From positions 1 through 37,285 of the forward strand of contig JAHLFI010000110.1 of NCBI GenBank assembly GCA_018883865.1: a DNA stretch of 37,285 nt. Reading direction: 5' to 3'. Positions 8,474-17,688 of this stretch are shown in pieces. The stretch comes from Candidatus Oceanisphaera merdipullorum (lineage in GTDB: Bacteria > Pseudomonadota > Gammaproteobacteria > Enterobacterales > Aeromonadaceae). Numbering within the stretch: position 1 is the stretch's first letter; each line of letters starts with the position of its first letter. A program made the position numbers and the translations under genes. The notes below the pieces were generated by a model that did not search any database, was not told the origin of the DNA, and saw nothing but the letters and a program-made list of their open reading frames with translations.

Positions 8474-8813
8474 ACAACGATTATCCTGTGGTTAACGAGG
8501 TATTAAAATGCTTAAACGCTCTGTATCTAGGTGACTAGCTGGGTTGATAATGCACACTAAGATCGACGGAAAGAACGACGGATTGGAATATTTATACTGG
8601 TATGAGGCATGAGCTCAATTACCTGAACTCACAATAGTTTAGCATGAGGGTGGGAAGATATGGACGGATCAATCTTATGAGACTGCCCATTTTGGGCGAG
8701 CGCACCGGGCCTGCGAACAGGCCGACCATTAACGTCTCTGCTCTCGCGCTTTTTACAGAATAAAAAACCCAGCCGAGGCTGGGTTTTTTTATTCTTATGA
8801 CCAAATTAGGCGC
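8474..8813. other. 340-base intergenic region between icd and the MipA-like gene
   Basis: No convincing coding sequence is present. A minus-strand open frame at 8619-8804 runs through the icd terminator and has no start signal. A small GGCCTG CGAA CAGGCC hairpin lies at 8708-8723, and the icd terminator at 8762-8790 also has a seven-T tract on the plus strand. The region also carries the promoter of the MipA-like gene. Confidence 0.45.
8762..8790 (-). terminator. Intrinsic terminator of icd, bidirectional
   Basis: The CCCAGC CGAG GCTGGG stem is flanked by six A's and seven T's. In the minus direction it follows the icd stop (8814) by 24 nt and ends in TTTTTTATTC. In the plus direction it ends in TTTTTTTATTC. 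Confidence 0.85.
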
Positions 8814-11045
8814 TTATTTTTCTAAGCTAGCCAGTGTTTGGTTGAAGGTGGCGCTGGGACGCATCACTTTGTTTAATGCCTCCGTGTCCATGTGGTAATA
8901 ACCGCTCAAGGGGGCGGCTGAACCTTGTACCTGATTGAGCTCAGCTACTATTTTCTGCTCGTTATCAGTCAAGGCTTTTGCCAAGGGGGCAAAGTGCGCG
9001 GCTAGCTCGGCATCTTCGGTTTGGGCGGCTAACTGTTGCGCCCAGTACAGGCTTAAGTAGAAGTGGCTGCCACGGTTGTCCAATTCACCAGCTTTGCGTG
9101 ATGGCGACTTGCCGTTATCCAGCAGTAATTCGGTAGCCTTGTCCAAGTACTTAGCCAAAACTTTGGCTTTGGCATTGCCTTCTTTAATGCCTAACTCTTC
9201 CAATGACACCGCAAGTGCTAAGAATTCGCCTAAGGAGTCCCAACGTAGGTGGTTTTCTTCTAATAGCTGCTGTACGTGCTTGGGTGCCGAACCGCCAGCA
9301 CCGGTTTCGTACATGCCGCCACCTGCTAACATTGGCACGATAGACAACATCTTGGCGGAGGTGCCCAGCTCTAAGATAGGGAACAGGTCGGTAAGGTAAT
9401 CGCGCAGTACGTTACCCGTGACGGAAATGGTATCTAGGCCACGAATGATGCGCTCCATCGAGAAACGAATGGCTTCGTTATAAGACATGATCTGAATATT
9501 TAAGCCGTTCAAGTCATGCTCTTGCAGGTAAAGCTCTACTTTTTTGCGCAGCTCATTGTCATGGGCGCGTTCCGCGTCCAACCAAAATACCGCAGGTGTA
9601 TTGGACTGGCGCGCACGGGTCACGGCCAGTTTCACCCAGTCGCGTACTGCCGCATCTTTGGTTTGGCAAGCGCGCCAAATGTCGCCTTTTTCCACGTCAT
9701 GTTGCATCAGCACAGTGCCGTCTTCGGCAACGATACGCATGGTGCCATCTTCGCTCAGCTCGAAAGTCTTGTCGTGAGAGCCGTATTCTTCGGCTTTCAT
9801 CGCCATCAAGCCCACGTTAGGGACTGTGCCCATAGTCACAGGGTCGAAGGCGCCGTTGGTCTTACAGAAGTTGATCACTTCTTGGTAGATGCGGGCATAG
9901 GTACTTTCTGGCATCACGGCTTTGGTGTCTTTGAGCTTGCCATCGCGGGCCCACATCTTACCTGAGCTGCGGATCATGGCGGGCATTGACGCGTCGACTA
10001 TCACGTCGCTTGGCACGTGCAGGTTGGTAATGCCTTTGACTGAGTCGACCATGGCCATTTTCGGGCGGTGTTCGTAGCAGTCGTGAATGGCGCGCTCGAT
10101 TTCTTCTTGGGTTGATTGCGGCAGAGCCTTAATTTTTTCCAGTACGCTGCTCATGCCGTTATTAGGATTCACGCCTAACTCGTCGAATAGCTCGCCGTAT
10201 TTTTCAAACACTTCACGATAAAACACTTTTACGGCGTGGCCGAAGACGATGGGGTGCGAGACCTTCATCATGGTGGCTTTAACGTGCAAGGACCACATAA
10301 CGCCGGTTTCTTTGCAGTCTTGCAGGGTTTCTTCGAAGAACTCGGCCAAGGCCTTGGCACTCATAAACATGCCATCCAGCACTTCGCCTTGCTGCATCGG
10401 CAGTGATTTTTTAACCGTTACCTTGCCGGCTTTATCGACGAACTCGATACGTACGGTTTGGGCTTTATCAAGCGTGACCGACTGTTCGCTAGAGAAAAAG
10501 TCGCCGCCGCGCATGTAATCTGCGTGAGAGCGCGACGCTTTGCTCCAAACACCCATGGAATGCGGGTATTTACGGACGTAAGCTTTAACGGCGGCTGGCG
10601 CACGGCGATCTGAGTTGCCTTGGCGCAAGACTGGGTTTACGGCACTGCCAATAATGCGAGCGTAACGCTCGGCGGCTGATTTTTCCGCCTCAGTTTTGGC
10701 TTCTTCTGGCAGATCGGGAATGGCAAAGCCTTGGCCTTGCAGCTCACTGATGCAGGCGCGCAGCTGCGGCACAGAAGCACTAATGTTGGGCAGTTTAATG
10801 ATGTTAGCGTGAGGGTCTTGAGTCAGCTCGCCTAAGGCATGTAAGCCATCGCTGACGCGCTGGTCTTCGGTGAGGCACTCGGGGAAGGCCGCCAGAATAC
10901 GGCTCGCCAGAGAGATATCGCTTAAGGTCACTTCAATGCCGGCGCTGTTAGCAAAGGTGCGCACTATCGGCAGTAAAGAATAGGTGGCCAATGCCGGCGC
11001 TTCGTCGGTCAAGGTATAAACTATGGTCGATTTTTTAGTGGTCAT
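8814..11045 (-). CDS. icd: NADP-dependent isocitrate dehydrogenase, monomeric type
   Basis: This enzyme oxidatively decarboxylates isocitrate to 2-oxoglutarate with NADP in the TCA cycle. The 743 residues match the monomeric IDH family (about 740), which is unrelated in length to the 416-residue dimeric Icd of E. coli. The N-terminus [20 protein letters not shown] is characteristic. Further family blocks include [41 protein letters not shown] and NSDRR-type substrate-binding residues, and [18 protein letters not shown] near the C-terminus. An in-frame ATG at 11072 would add nine residues but lacks a Shine-Dalgarno. The ATG at 11045 has AAAGAG 7 nt upstream, so I use it. The gene is monocistronic with its own terminator. 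Confidence 0.97.
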   Translation of the reverse strand: MTTKKSTIVYTLTDEAPALATYSLLPIVRTFANSAGIEVTLSDISLASRILAAFPECLTEDQRVSDGLHALGELTQDPHANIIKLPNISASVPQLRACISELQGQGFAIPDLPEEAKTEAEKSAAERYARIIGSAVNPVLRQGNSDRRAPAAVKAYVRKYPHSMGVWSKASRSHADYMRGGDFFSSEQSVTLDKAQTVRIEFVDKAGKVTVKKSLPMQQGEVLDGMFMSAKALAEFFEETLQDCKETGVMWSLHVKATMMKVSHPIVFGHAVKVFYREVFEKYGELFDELGVNPNNGMSSVLEKIKALPQSTQEEIERAIHDCYEHRPKMAMVDSVKGITNLHVPSDVIVDASMPAMIRSSGKMWARDGKLKDTKAVMPESTYARIYQEVINFCKTNGAFDPVTMGTVPNVGLMAMKAEEYGSHDKTFELSEDGTMRIVAEDGTVLMQHDVEKGDIWRACQTKDAAVRDWVKLAVTRARQSNTPAVFWLDAERAHDNELRKKVELYLQEHDLNGLNIQIMSYNEAIRFSMERIIRGLDTISVTGNVLRDYLTDLFPILELGTSAKMLSIVPMLAGGGMYETGAGGSAPKHVQQLLEENHLRWDSLGEFLALAVSLEELGIKEGNAKAKVLAKYLDKATELLLDNGKSPSRKAGELDNRGSHFYLSLYWAQQLAAQTEDAELAAHFAPLAKALTDNEQKIVAELNQVQGSAAPLSGYYHMDTEALNKVMRPSATFNQTLASLEK

Positions 11046-11167
11046 TATTTCGCTCTTTCCCTGCTTAAACATGGAGGAGGCAACGGCTAGCGGCTCGCGA
11101 CTTAAAGCTGAGTCGTGGCAAAGGGATAGCGCTGCAGTGAATACACGGACGCCATTGTATGACAGAT

Positions 11168-11189
11168 AGCCCCTAACACTTAAGGGGCT
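11168..11189 (-). terminator. Stem-loop between icd and the diguanylate cyclase gene
   Basis: AGCCCCT/AGGGGCT forms a 7-bp stem with an 8-nt loop, 59 nt after the stop of the upstream minus-strand gene. No T-tract follows, so it may be a processed terminator, an icd leader structure, or incidental. Confidence 0.35.
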
Positions 11190-11247
11190 TAGCTAAATTC
11201 TGTGGTTTAGGGCAGTTAATTGCGACAAGAAGTTGTGTTACCGGCCG

Positions 11248-12762
11248 CTAATTGTCTGTTTTAGCGAATGTATTCAAGATGTCGGCCATGGAGTCGAGAT
11301 TATCTTGGCCGACACAAACGCGGTCGCGACCCTGATGCTTAGCTTTATACAAAACAGTGTCGGCACGTTTGGTGAGGGTTTCAGCATTATCTTGGGGCAT
11401 TGCCTGTGCAACACCGGCACTCATGGTCACGCGACCTACCTCCGTAAAATAATGCTGGCGTACTTTTTCCAGTAACAGTTCGGCTAAGTGGGAAGCTTGT
11501 TCTTGAGAGGTTTCAAAGCAGAGCACCAAAAACTCTTCTCCGCCCCAGCGACAAATAATATCGGATTTACGCAGATTATCTTTTAAAATCTGGCTGCATT
11601 GCACCAGTACTTTATCGCCCGTGAGATGGCCATATTGATCGTTTACCCGCTTAAAATGATCAATATCCATCATTATTATCGATAGGGGGTGCTGGTAGCG
11701 TTGTGCACGCTCTAGATCCTTTTCTAGGGTTAAGTTTAAACCGTGTCTATTGGTGAGTTGGGTGAGCGCATCTGTTTGCGCAGTCACGCTAAGCTGCTGG
11801 TTTAGGGCACTAAGGCGGCGCATCCAAAACAGACTCGTGCCGATCACAGCCAGCAGTAAAATGCCTAAGCCATAAGCTAAGGTGTAGTCGGTCACTACCT
11901 CTGACACGACTTTCAAGTTCAAGTAGCGGTCCATGATTTGTTGGCGTTCTTGCTCGCTAAGCGCGGCTATGCCGTGGTTAAGAATAGTGCGCAATGTTTG
12001 TTCAGATTGAGAGATGCCGATACGAAACTGGTTGCCGTAGCCGGGGACTTGACCCGACACTTTTAGGTTGTACCAGCCGGCATTTTTAATGGTGTGTGCC
12101 GCAATAATAAGGGAGCGCAGAGTCAGGTCTACTTTGCCATCCGATACCATTTGCATCGCTTGCGTCTCGGAATCTGTATAAACAATGGTGAGATGAGGAA
12201 AGTCCCGCGCAAATAATTCGGCCATTGCGGTGCCCCTTGGCAACGCAATGGTTTTATGAGTAAGGCTGGCGATATCGGAAATAAAAGGGTGATCGTCACG
12301 CGTGATCAACACATTGGGATCTTCTAGTAGCGGCTCAGTAAAGATCAGCCATTGTTCGCGCTCTGGAGTTTGATTAAGTGCACTGAGGGCTAAGCATTGG
12401 CCACTTTTTGAAGCCATCAGGCTTTCTTCCCAATTTTTGGTGGGATGCAATTGTATCTTTAATCCGACTTTGCTCGCCATCAGTGACAGTAAATCAGCAA
12501 TAATGCCGACGTGCTTTTGGTGGCTATCTATGCCTTCAAAAGGCAACCAGTCTGGATCTACACACACCGACAATACGGGGTGCGCGCTAAGGTAAGCCTG
12601 CTCAGTTACGGTGAGCGGCACCTGAGTTGCCGTCGTTTTCAACTGCGGGACCAACAGTAATAATACGAGTAATAGTGATAGGCCAATCCAAACGGGATAG
12701 CTGGTGAGCCGAAAAAAAGTAAGAATACGCCGAGTGATGGTTAATAAAGGGACAGAATTCAT
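11248..12762 (-). CDS. Membrane diguanylate cyclase with periplasmic substrate-binding (SBP_bac_3) sensor
   Basis: This enzyme makes c-di-GMP from two GTP, probably in response to a periplasmic ligand. The 504 residues comprise a first membrane helix (about 24-42), a periplasmic domain of solute-binding family 3 type (about 60-285, including LSVCVDPDWLPFEG), a second membrane helix (about 296-316) and a GGDEF domain. The active motif GGEEF is at 407-411. The allosteric inhibition site RKSD (RxxD) sits five residues earlier, so product feedback is likely. The catalytic MDIDHFKRVND block is intact. The ATG at 12774 is four codons upstream but lacks a ribosome-binding site. GAGAG lies 5 nt before the ATG at 12762. 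It is a single gene. The ligand is unknown, although the fold suggests an amino acid or similar small molecule. Confidence 0.92.
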   Translation of the reverse strand: MNSVPLLTITRRILTFFRLTSYPVWIGLSLLLVLLLLVPQLKTTATQVPLTVTEQAYLSAHPVLSVCVDPDWLPFEGIDSHQKHVGIIADLLSLMASKVGLKIQLHPTKNWEESLMASKSGQCLALSALNQTPEREQWLIFTEPLLEDPNVLITRDDHPFISDIASLTHKTIALPRGTAMAELFARDFPHLTIVYTDSETQAMQMVSDGKVDLTLRSLIIAAHTIKNAGWYNLKVSGQVPGYGNQFRIGISQSEQTLRTILNHGIAALSEQERQQIMDRYLNLKVVSEVVTDYTLAYGLGILLLAVIGTSLFWMRRLSALNQQLSVTAQTDALTQLTNRHGLNLTLEKDLERAQRYQHPLSIIMMDIDHFKRVNDQYGHLTGDKVLVQCSQILKDNLRKSDIICRWGGEEFLVLCFETSQEQASHLAELLLEKVRQHYFTEVGRVTMSAGVAQAMPQDNAETLTKRADTVLYKAKHQGRDRVCVGQDNLDSMADILNTFAKTDN

Positions 12763-12998
12763 TCTCGCTCTCATGGAGTGATGATGCGGTTATCATGGTG
12801 ACTTAGTGATAAGAGCGCAAATATTTAATGTGCTATTTGTTGGGTAGAGCACAGTGTTTACTGAATGAGGTAATAAAAAACTTAATACCAGAGCGTGATG
12901 AAAATGACGATATAAAAACTCTGTGAAGTTTGAAATGTAATATCTAGCAATTGTTAATGAAGAAACATAGTTAATAAAAGAAAAGAGAAATTTAAATT

Positions 12999-13035
12999 AT
13001 AGTGATTGGCAAAGATAGCTATTGCCCATCACTAT
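12999..13035 (-). terminator. Probable terminator of the unassigned two-TM protein gene
   Basis: The stem ATAGTGAT-GGCAA/TTGCC-ATCACTAT pairs 13 positions with one internal mismatch and has a 9-nt loop. It lies directly after the stop at 13039 on the minus strand and is followed by AATTTAAATTTC, a moderately T-rich tail. Confidence 0.55.
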
Positions 13036-13038
13036 TTA

Positions 13039-14466
13039 CTAACCCTTAGCGCTTGCTCTGTTTTCTTCGGTACTGACTAATGAAGTTTGCGCTTCGGTCG
13101 CGGTTTTGGTGGTGCCTGGGCCTATTATTTCTTCTATTTCCACGATTTTTGAACGACTCATCACCAGCTTCCAGCGTTGGATCACCGGCGGTTTTTGGCC
13201 TTGAATTTCGCGGGTGACTAAGTTGATGAGGTAGCGTTTTTCTACCGCATGACGCGAGACCTGTCCTTCTTTTAATTGATAAACATGATGTGAGCCTTTT
13301 TCCATCAGCTTAGAGAGCAGGGTTAAGTCTAGGTGCAGGGTTTCTCGGGTTTGCTCATAGCCGCTTAAGAAGCGGATCGGCAGCATGCGCGAGTGACTGC
13401 CGTAATGCATGATGATTTCTTCTTTTTGACTAATGTTGGCCCGTCGCGCATTGAGGATCTCCTCGCTGAGCTTGGCGGGTTTGCGATAGTCAAACCACTC
13501 TAATTGACGACCGACCACTTGATTGCTGTTCACATCAAAATATTGGCGCCGCCATTTTGGGCGTCCTTTGCGCAGCCAGCGCCACAAGGTATTGCGCAAG
13601 TCATCTTTAAAAACCTCGCGCAGCGCATACATAAGTGCCAGCGTTAAAATCACTAACAACGAAATGCTGCCTAAGGTTTCCCGCACCTCAAACACCGCCA
13701 ATGACATGGCCGTCATCACCACGGCGGTGACGCCGGCTTTAAGGGCTTTTTCTTCGCCGCCGCCCAGCTCGCGAGTTTTTTCTTTTAAGGTCACTGGATA
13801 TTCAATTAAGCGCCGCAACAGGCGCATCTTATTTGAAATACGCGACAGCGCTTCTGTGGTGTAATTCGAATTGTATTGCTGTTGCTCACGGTGAGCATGC
13901 TCGCTATCGCAAACGGTCAATAATAGGCCTTTTACCGTTTTATAATCACCGCTGCGTGGCAAGTGTGCCACTAATGACAATAATCTTTGCTCGGTAAACC
14001 AAGATAAGTAGTTGTCGATATTAGCGTAATACTTACGTAATGTGGGGTCTTCAGGATTATTACGACGCAAGCGGCGTAATATATCTTGGGTCAGGGCTAT
14101 CAGCTCCTCGATGTTAGTCTGATTAGTGTCGTTCTTTTCATTGCGTAACTCTTGGCAAGACTGCTCAAGACCGATGACATATTGATAGGCATATAAACTG
14201 AGGCTTAAGCGATATTGCTCCGACGACAGCTCGCCGCCGCGGCGCGCCAGCCGACTGTGGACTAAGGGGAGATAAGGCCGATCACTAAAGTAGGTGCGCT
14301 GCACATGAATGGCGTTATAGTAAAACTCTTCTTCAGGGACCACTTTGGTGTTGAGGCCCAGCTCGCCGGGCACAAAAAAATAAATATCAAATTTATGCTC
14401 GGTAGCTTCGCGCAGAATACGGGATATTTTGAGAGAAAAACCATCTTTACGCTTAACGCTGATCAC
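13039..14466 (-). CDS. Conserved-looking two-TM protein of unknown function
   Basis: I do not recognise this protein. It has about 475 residues and no signal peptide. The large N-terminal part is helical and charged (FDIYFFVPGELGLN near 26-39, then an Arg/Glu-rich region). A hairpin of two membrane helices lies at about 244-261 and 265-284 (GVTAVVMTAMSLAVF and SISLLVILTLALMYAL). The C-terminal soluble domain has an RQYFDVNSNQVVGRQLEW segment and ends in a Thr/Ser-rich tail. Both termini should be cytoplasmic. Two non-ATG starts are possible: TTG at 14484, right after an in-frame stop, or GTG at 14466 with GGAG 10 nt upstream, which I prefer. It is divergent from the 135-residue gene and sits between two c-di-GMP enzymes. 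No link to them is shown. Confidence 0.75.
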   Translation of the reverse strand: MISVKRKDGFSLKISRILREATEHKFDIYFFVPGELGLNTKVVPEEEFYYNAIHVQRTYFSDRPYLPLVHSRLARRGGELSSEQYRLSLSLYAYQYVIGLEQSCQELRNEKNDTNQTNIEELIALTQDILRRLRRNNPEDPTLRKYYANIDNYLSWFTEQRLLSLVAHLPRSGDYKTVKGLLLTVCDSEHAHREQQQYNSNYTTEALSRISNKMRLLRRLIEYPVTLKEKTRELGGGEEKALKAGVTAVVMTAMSLAVFEVRETLGSISLLVILTLALMYALREVFKDDLRNTLWRWLRKGRPKWRRQYFDVNSNQVVGRQLEWFDYRKPAKLSEEILNARRANISQKEEIIMHYGSHSRMLPIRFLSGYEQTRETLHLDLTLLSKLMEKGSHHVYQLKEGQVSRHAVEKRYLINLVTREIQGQKPPVIQRWKLVMSRSKIVEIEEIIGPGTTKTATEAQTSLVSTEENRASAKG

Positions 14467-14519
14467 GGGCGGTTCACTCCACAAAAATTAATCATGACAG
14501 TAGGTTAACGTATTTTAGT

Positions 14520-14927
14520 ATGCCATATCTTGGCCAGATACAGATCCCTTGGTTCAGTTGTGAGCTAGCTCAAGCTAATGCACAGGCTTCGGTGGCGAGG
14601 ACCAATGCGCTGCTCGCTGAAGCAATGCTTGAGTCGATTCGCGGATGCAGGGACAATAGTGTTTTACTCAAAGGTTTTCCCATGGCTTATCGTATTACTT
14701 ACCTCTATCGCAACCTACAAAAAGAAATCGGTTATGCGAACGACAAACACCACAGCGTGTATGACGCTATCGCCTTAGCTGAGGGCGTGGATTTAACTCA
14801 ATTTCATCGCATGGAAAATCAGCTGGCCAATGTCTGCCGAAATGACCGTAAAACCCTGAAAGACTTTCGCGAAGAATATTTCCTGAAATTAGGTTTTAGC
14901 CAAGTAGTGATTGCCCGCGAAGAGTAA
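14520..14927 (+). CDS. Unassigned 135-residue soluble protein
   Basis: I do not recognise this protein. Residues 1-50 include an Ala-rich helix (ELAQANAQASVARTNALLAEAM), and residues 55-135 look like a compact helical domain (YRITYLYRNLQKEIGYANDK, then charged helices). There is no signal peptide, membrane segment, metal-binding cluster or known motif. No good Shine-Dalgarno precedes the ATG at 14520. Met55 (14682) is an alternative start that would leave only the C-terminal domain. It runs divergently from the two-TM gene, with a shared upstream region, and lies 60 nt upstream of the GGDEF-EAL gene on the same strand, so co-transcription with that gene is plausible. Confidence 0.6.
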   Translation: MPYLGQIQIPWFSCELAQANAQASVARTNALLAEAMLESIRGCRDNSVLLKGFPMAYRITYLYRNLQKEIGYANDKHHSVYDAIALAEGVDLTQFHRMENQLANVCRNDRKTLKDFREEYFLKLGFSQVVIAREE

Positions 14928-14987
14928 GCAATCCGCTGGCGAGTCACATTCTTTGATCTGTGTTTATTCGGTGTTGGACAGCGCGAA

Positions 14988-16874
14988 ATGACTTTGCCAT
15001 TATGCCTTTGCCCCCCATCAGCTAATGGATTATCTGTGGAACCCGTTAAGACGTTTTTTAGCTATCACAAAGCCTTGATGCAATTGCTGCACGGCGCTTA
15101 TTTTGGTGGGCTTAGCCAACGTAAAAAGTTGGAAGCGCTGCTGGCGTTGTGTGGTGATTTATTAAAGACCGACAGCGTGTCAATTTGGAGTATGAGCCTG
15201 TGTGGCGCTAGCCTCAATCGGGAGTTTTATTATCAGCCGCAGTCTGGTCATCATTATATTTCTTACACCTTGCTTCGAGCGCAACACCCTTTGTATTTCA
15301 ACGCCTTAGAAGAGGCGGAAATTCTCTTTACCCACGATGCGATTCAAGACCCGCGTACTCAGTCTTTGAAATGTAGCTACCTAGGTGCGGCTTCGGGCAT
15401 GGCCTCTATATTGGATGCGCCTATTTATGACGGTAACCGCCTCTATGGCATCTTGAGCTTAGAGAGTACAGAACCGCGATTCTGGAGCTTGCCCGATATT
15501 GCTTGCGCCACCGCCTTTGCCGACACCATCAGTCTTATCAACACCCATCAGGCTTGGCTCAATAGTCGTAAAGAGCTGGACTACATTACGCATCACGACG
15601 ATTTTACCGGCCTACAAAATCGTCATGCCTTGCAACATCGCATGCAGCAGCTGATCCAAGAACCCGCGCCTAATACCTTTGCCTTACTGTGGTTTGATAT
15701 TGACCGCTTGAATGCCATTAATAATGCCTTAGGCGGCCAAGTGGGTGATGCGATAGTGAGCGAAGTGGCCGCCCGCTTACGTGGCTTGTTGCTACCGGGC
15801 AAAGACATGGTGGCGCGAGTGGGCGGAGATGAATTTGCCCTCTTATATTCTTGGCCAGACGATGACGCTGAGCTTGCCGCGACGGTGGCGAGCATTATGG
15901 ATATGCTCCACCAACCGATTGATATCGGCCAGCAAAAATTGACCGTGACCACCAGCGTGGGGGTGGCGCTTTACCCTAGGGATGCGGATGATATTAATAG
16001 CCTATTGCGCTGCAGTGAGTCGGCCATGTATCACGCCAAGGCCTGCGGTCGGCGTCAGGCGCAATTTTATAATCAAGCAGTGTCTGTTTCTGCTAAGGCC
16101 CGCTTTTTATTGGAGAGCCAATTAATAGATGCGCTCGCCAATCAGGGCTTGAGTGTATTTTATCAGCCGATTATGTCTGCGGATCTCCAAACGCTAGTGA
16201 GCTGTGAAGCCTTAGTGCGTTGGTGTCATCCCAGTGCCGGTTTCTTATCTCCCGCCGAGTTTTTACCCTTAGCTTACGAAGCGGGCTTAATAGCGGAGCT
16301 GGACTCTTGGGTGCTAGAGCGAGTGTGCCAAGACATTAAACAGGCACGAGCTCAGGGCCTGTGTATGCCACCGGTGGCGGTGAATTTATCTGCCGATACA
16401 GTAATGGATCCTTTATTGGCGGATAAGGTGTTTAATTTGCTTGAACATTATCAAATTCAAGGTGGCCAGCTAGAGCTGGAAATGATCGAAGACGCCATTA
16501 AGGAAGATTCCAGTACTTTGCCTGATACCTTAACGGAACTGGTGCGAATGGGCATTAAGTTGTCGATTGATGATTTTGGTACCGGTTACTCGTCTTTGTT
16601 GCGCCTTAAAAATCTGCCTTTTACCAAGTTGAAAATTGACCGCTCCTTTATTCAAGACCTCCCTCATAATCCCGATGATTGTGCCATTACCTTGTCAGTA
16701 TTGGGCATGGCTCGTGGTTTGGGCTTAGCTGTGGTGGCGGAGGGCGTCGAAAATATTGATCAAGAACAATGGCTACAACAGCAAGGCTGCCATTATCTAC
16801 AAGGTTTTAAATACCACAGGCCCATGCCGGTAAGTGATTTCTTTGCGTTGCTCACGGCAGATATGATTTCTTAA
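14988..16874 (+). CDS. GAF-GGDEF-EAL c-di-GMP signalling protein
   Basis: This 628-residue cytoplasmic protein has three domains. A GAF-like sensor spans about 25-190. A GGDEF domain follows with GGDEF at 279-283. An EAL phosphodiesterase domain starts with CEALVRW at 406-412. The EAL catalytic set looks complete: EAL 407-409, VNLS 465-468, Glu501 in LELEMIED, DDFGTGYS 528-535, the Lys of TKLKID, AEGVE 584-588 and YLQG. The GGDEF I-site position reads PGKD instead of RxxD, so product inhibition there is probably lost. It could be bifunctional, or a phosphodiesterase in which GGDEF acts as a GTP sensor. The Shine-Dalgarno is weak (GGA 10 nt upstream). The signal sensed by the GAF domain is unknown. 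Confidence 0.92.
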   Translation: MTLPLCLCPPSANGLSVEPVKTFFSYHKALMQLLHGAYFGGLSQRKKLEALLALCGDLLKTDSVSIWSMSLCGASLNREFYYQPQSGHHYISYTLLRAQHPLYFNALEEAEILFTHDAIQDPRTQSLKCSYLGAASGMASILDAPIYDGNRLYGILSLESTEPRFWSLPDIACATAFADTISLINTHQAWLNSRKELDYITHHDDFTGLQNRHALQHRMQQLIQEPAPNTFALLWFDIDRLNAINNALGGQVGDAIVSEVAARLRGLLLPGKDMVARVGGDEFALLYSWPDDDAELAATVASIMDMLHQPIDIGQQKLTVTTSVGVALYPRDADDINSLLRCSESAMYHAKACGRRQAQFYNQAVSVSAKARFLLESQLIDALANQGLSVFYQPIMSADLQTLVSCEALVRWCHPSAGFLSPAEFLPLAYEAGLIAELDSWVLERVCQDIKQARAQGLCMPPVAVNLSADTVMDPLLADKVFNLLEHYQIQGGQLELEMIEDAIKEDSSTLPDTLTELVRMGIKLSIDDFGTGYSSLLRLKNLPFTKLKIDRSFIQDLPHNPDDCAITLSVLGMARGLGLAVVAEGVENIDQEQWLQQQGCHYLQGFKYHRPMPVSDFFALLTADMIS

Positions 16875-16984
16875 TAAGTGGCGAGTTTGAATTAAGCGGA
16901 GAGTCTCATTCCGGTTTAGAGTTAGCTTAGCCACCAGACCTGCGACTGAGCTGCGAACGTGAAATGCGGCGTCTTGTTTAGCGC

Positions 16985-17013
16985 TTGTATGTTGGTCACC
17001 TGCCTTGTATAAA
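16985..17013 (+). promoter_or_regulatory. Possible sigma70 promoter of the PCuAC gene
   Basis: TTGTAT and TATAAA are separated by 17 nt, about 80 nt upstream of the start codon. The -10 hexamer is good and the -35 is only partly matching. This was found by eye, so it is weak evidence. Confidence 0.3.
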
Positions 17014-17093
17014 ATGACGGGCTTGCAGATTTTTAATTGTGGAAGCTAGGGCTGGACACTCAGGCTTGGTTCACTTTTAACAGAGGATGACTA

Positions 17094-17642
17094 ATGAAAA
17101 ATTTAAAAATGTTATTTGCTTCGGCACTGGTACTGGGCTCAAGTGTGCTCGGTTCAAGCGTCGCGATAGCGCACGAATATCATGCAGGTAAGCTCGACAT
17201 TGCTCATCCTTGGGCGCGGCCTTTACCGACCGTAGCGACCGTAGGTTCGGCCTATTTTACTGTGACCAATAAAGGCGATACCGATGACGTGCTGCTCAGT
17301 GCCGAGAGCCCGATTGCCGATAAGGTAGAAATACATACCCACATTAAAGAAGGGGATGTGATGAAGATGCGCCAAGTGAATGACTTAGTCATTCCCGCGC
17401 ACGGTGAGCAGAAACTGGCACCCGGTGGCTTGCATTTAATGTTGATGGGTCTTAAAGAAGTGCCTGCCGTCGATACTAAGTTTCCGGTGACCTTGCATTT
17501 TAAACAAGCCGGTAAAGTCGAAATTGAAGTGGCGGTAGAGGCGGAGCAGGCGGCAGATACAGCCCCACATGATCATGCGGGCCATGGCAAGACTGATCAA
17601 GGTAAGACAGATCAAGATAAAGGCGGTCACGACCACCATTAA
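17094..17642 (+). CDS. Periplasmic PCuAC copper chaperone
   Basis: This 182-residue exported protein of the PCuAC family (PF04314, DUF461) binds Cu(I) in the periplasm and, in studied members, delivers copper for cytochrome oxidase CuA assembly. A signal peptide ends near AIA at 26. The canonical copper motif H-X10-M-X21-H-X-M is exact: His81, Met92, His114, Met116. AHPWARPLP near residue 37 is another family hallmark. A His-rich tail (HDHAGHG ... GGHDHH) adds probable metal-binding capacity, with a small GKTDQ repeat inside it. AGAGG lies 7 nt before the ATG. It stands alone, with no Sco or cytochrome oxidase gene nearby, and is followed by a bidirectional terminator. Confidence 0.95.
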   Translation: MKNLKMLFASALVLGSSVLGSSVAIAHEYHAGKLDIAHPWARPLPTVATVGSAYFTVTNKGDTDDVLLSAESPIADKVEIHTHIKEGDVMKMRQVNDLVIPAHGEQKLAPGGLHLMLMGLKEVPAVDTKFPVTLHFKQAGKVEIEVAVEAEQAADTAPHDHAGHGKTDQGKTDQDKGGHDHH

Positions 17643-17688
17643 GTAGATGGCAGTTAGCTAATACTTGGCTAAGTAAACATTAGTCAAC

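Noticed and set aside
8619-8804. A 61-codon minus-strand ORF
   Set aside because: It runs across the icd terminator and lacks start signals.
9516-9965. A 149-codon plus-strand ORF inside icd
   Set aside because: It is antisense to a strongly conserved enzyme, so it is best explained as a shadow frame.
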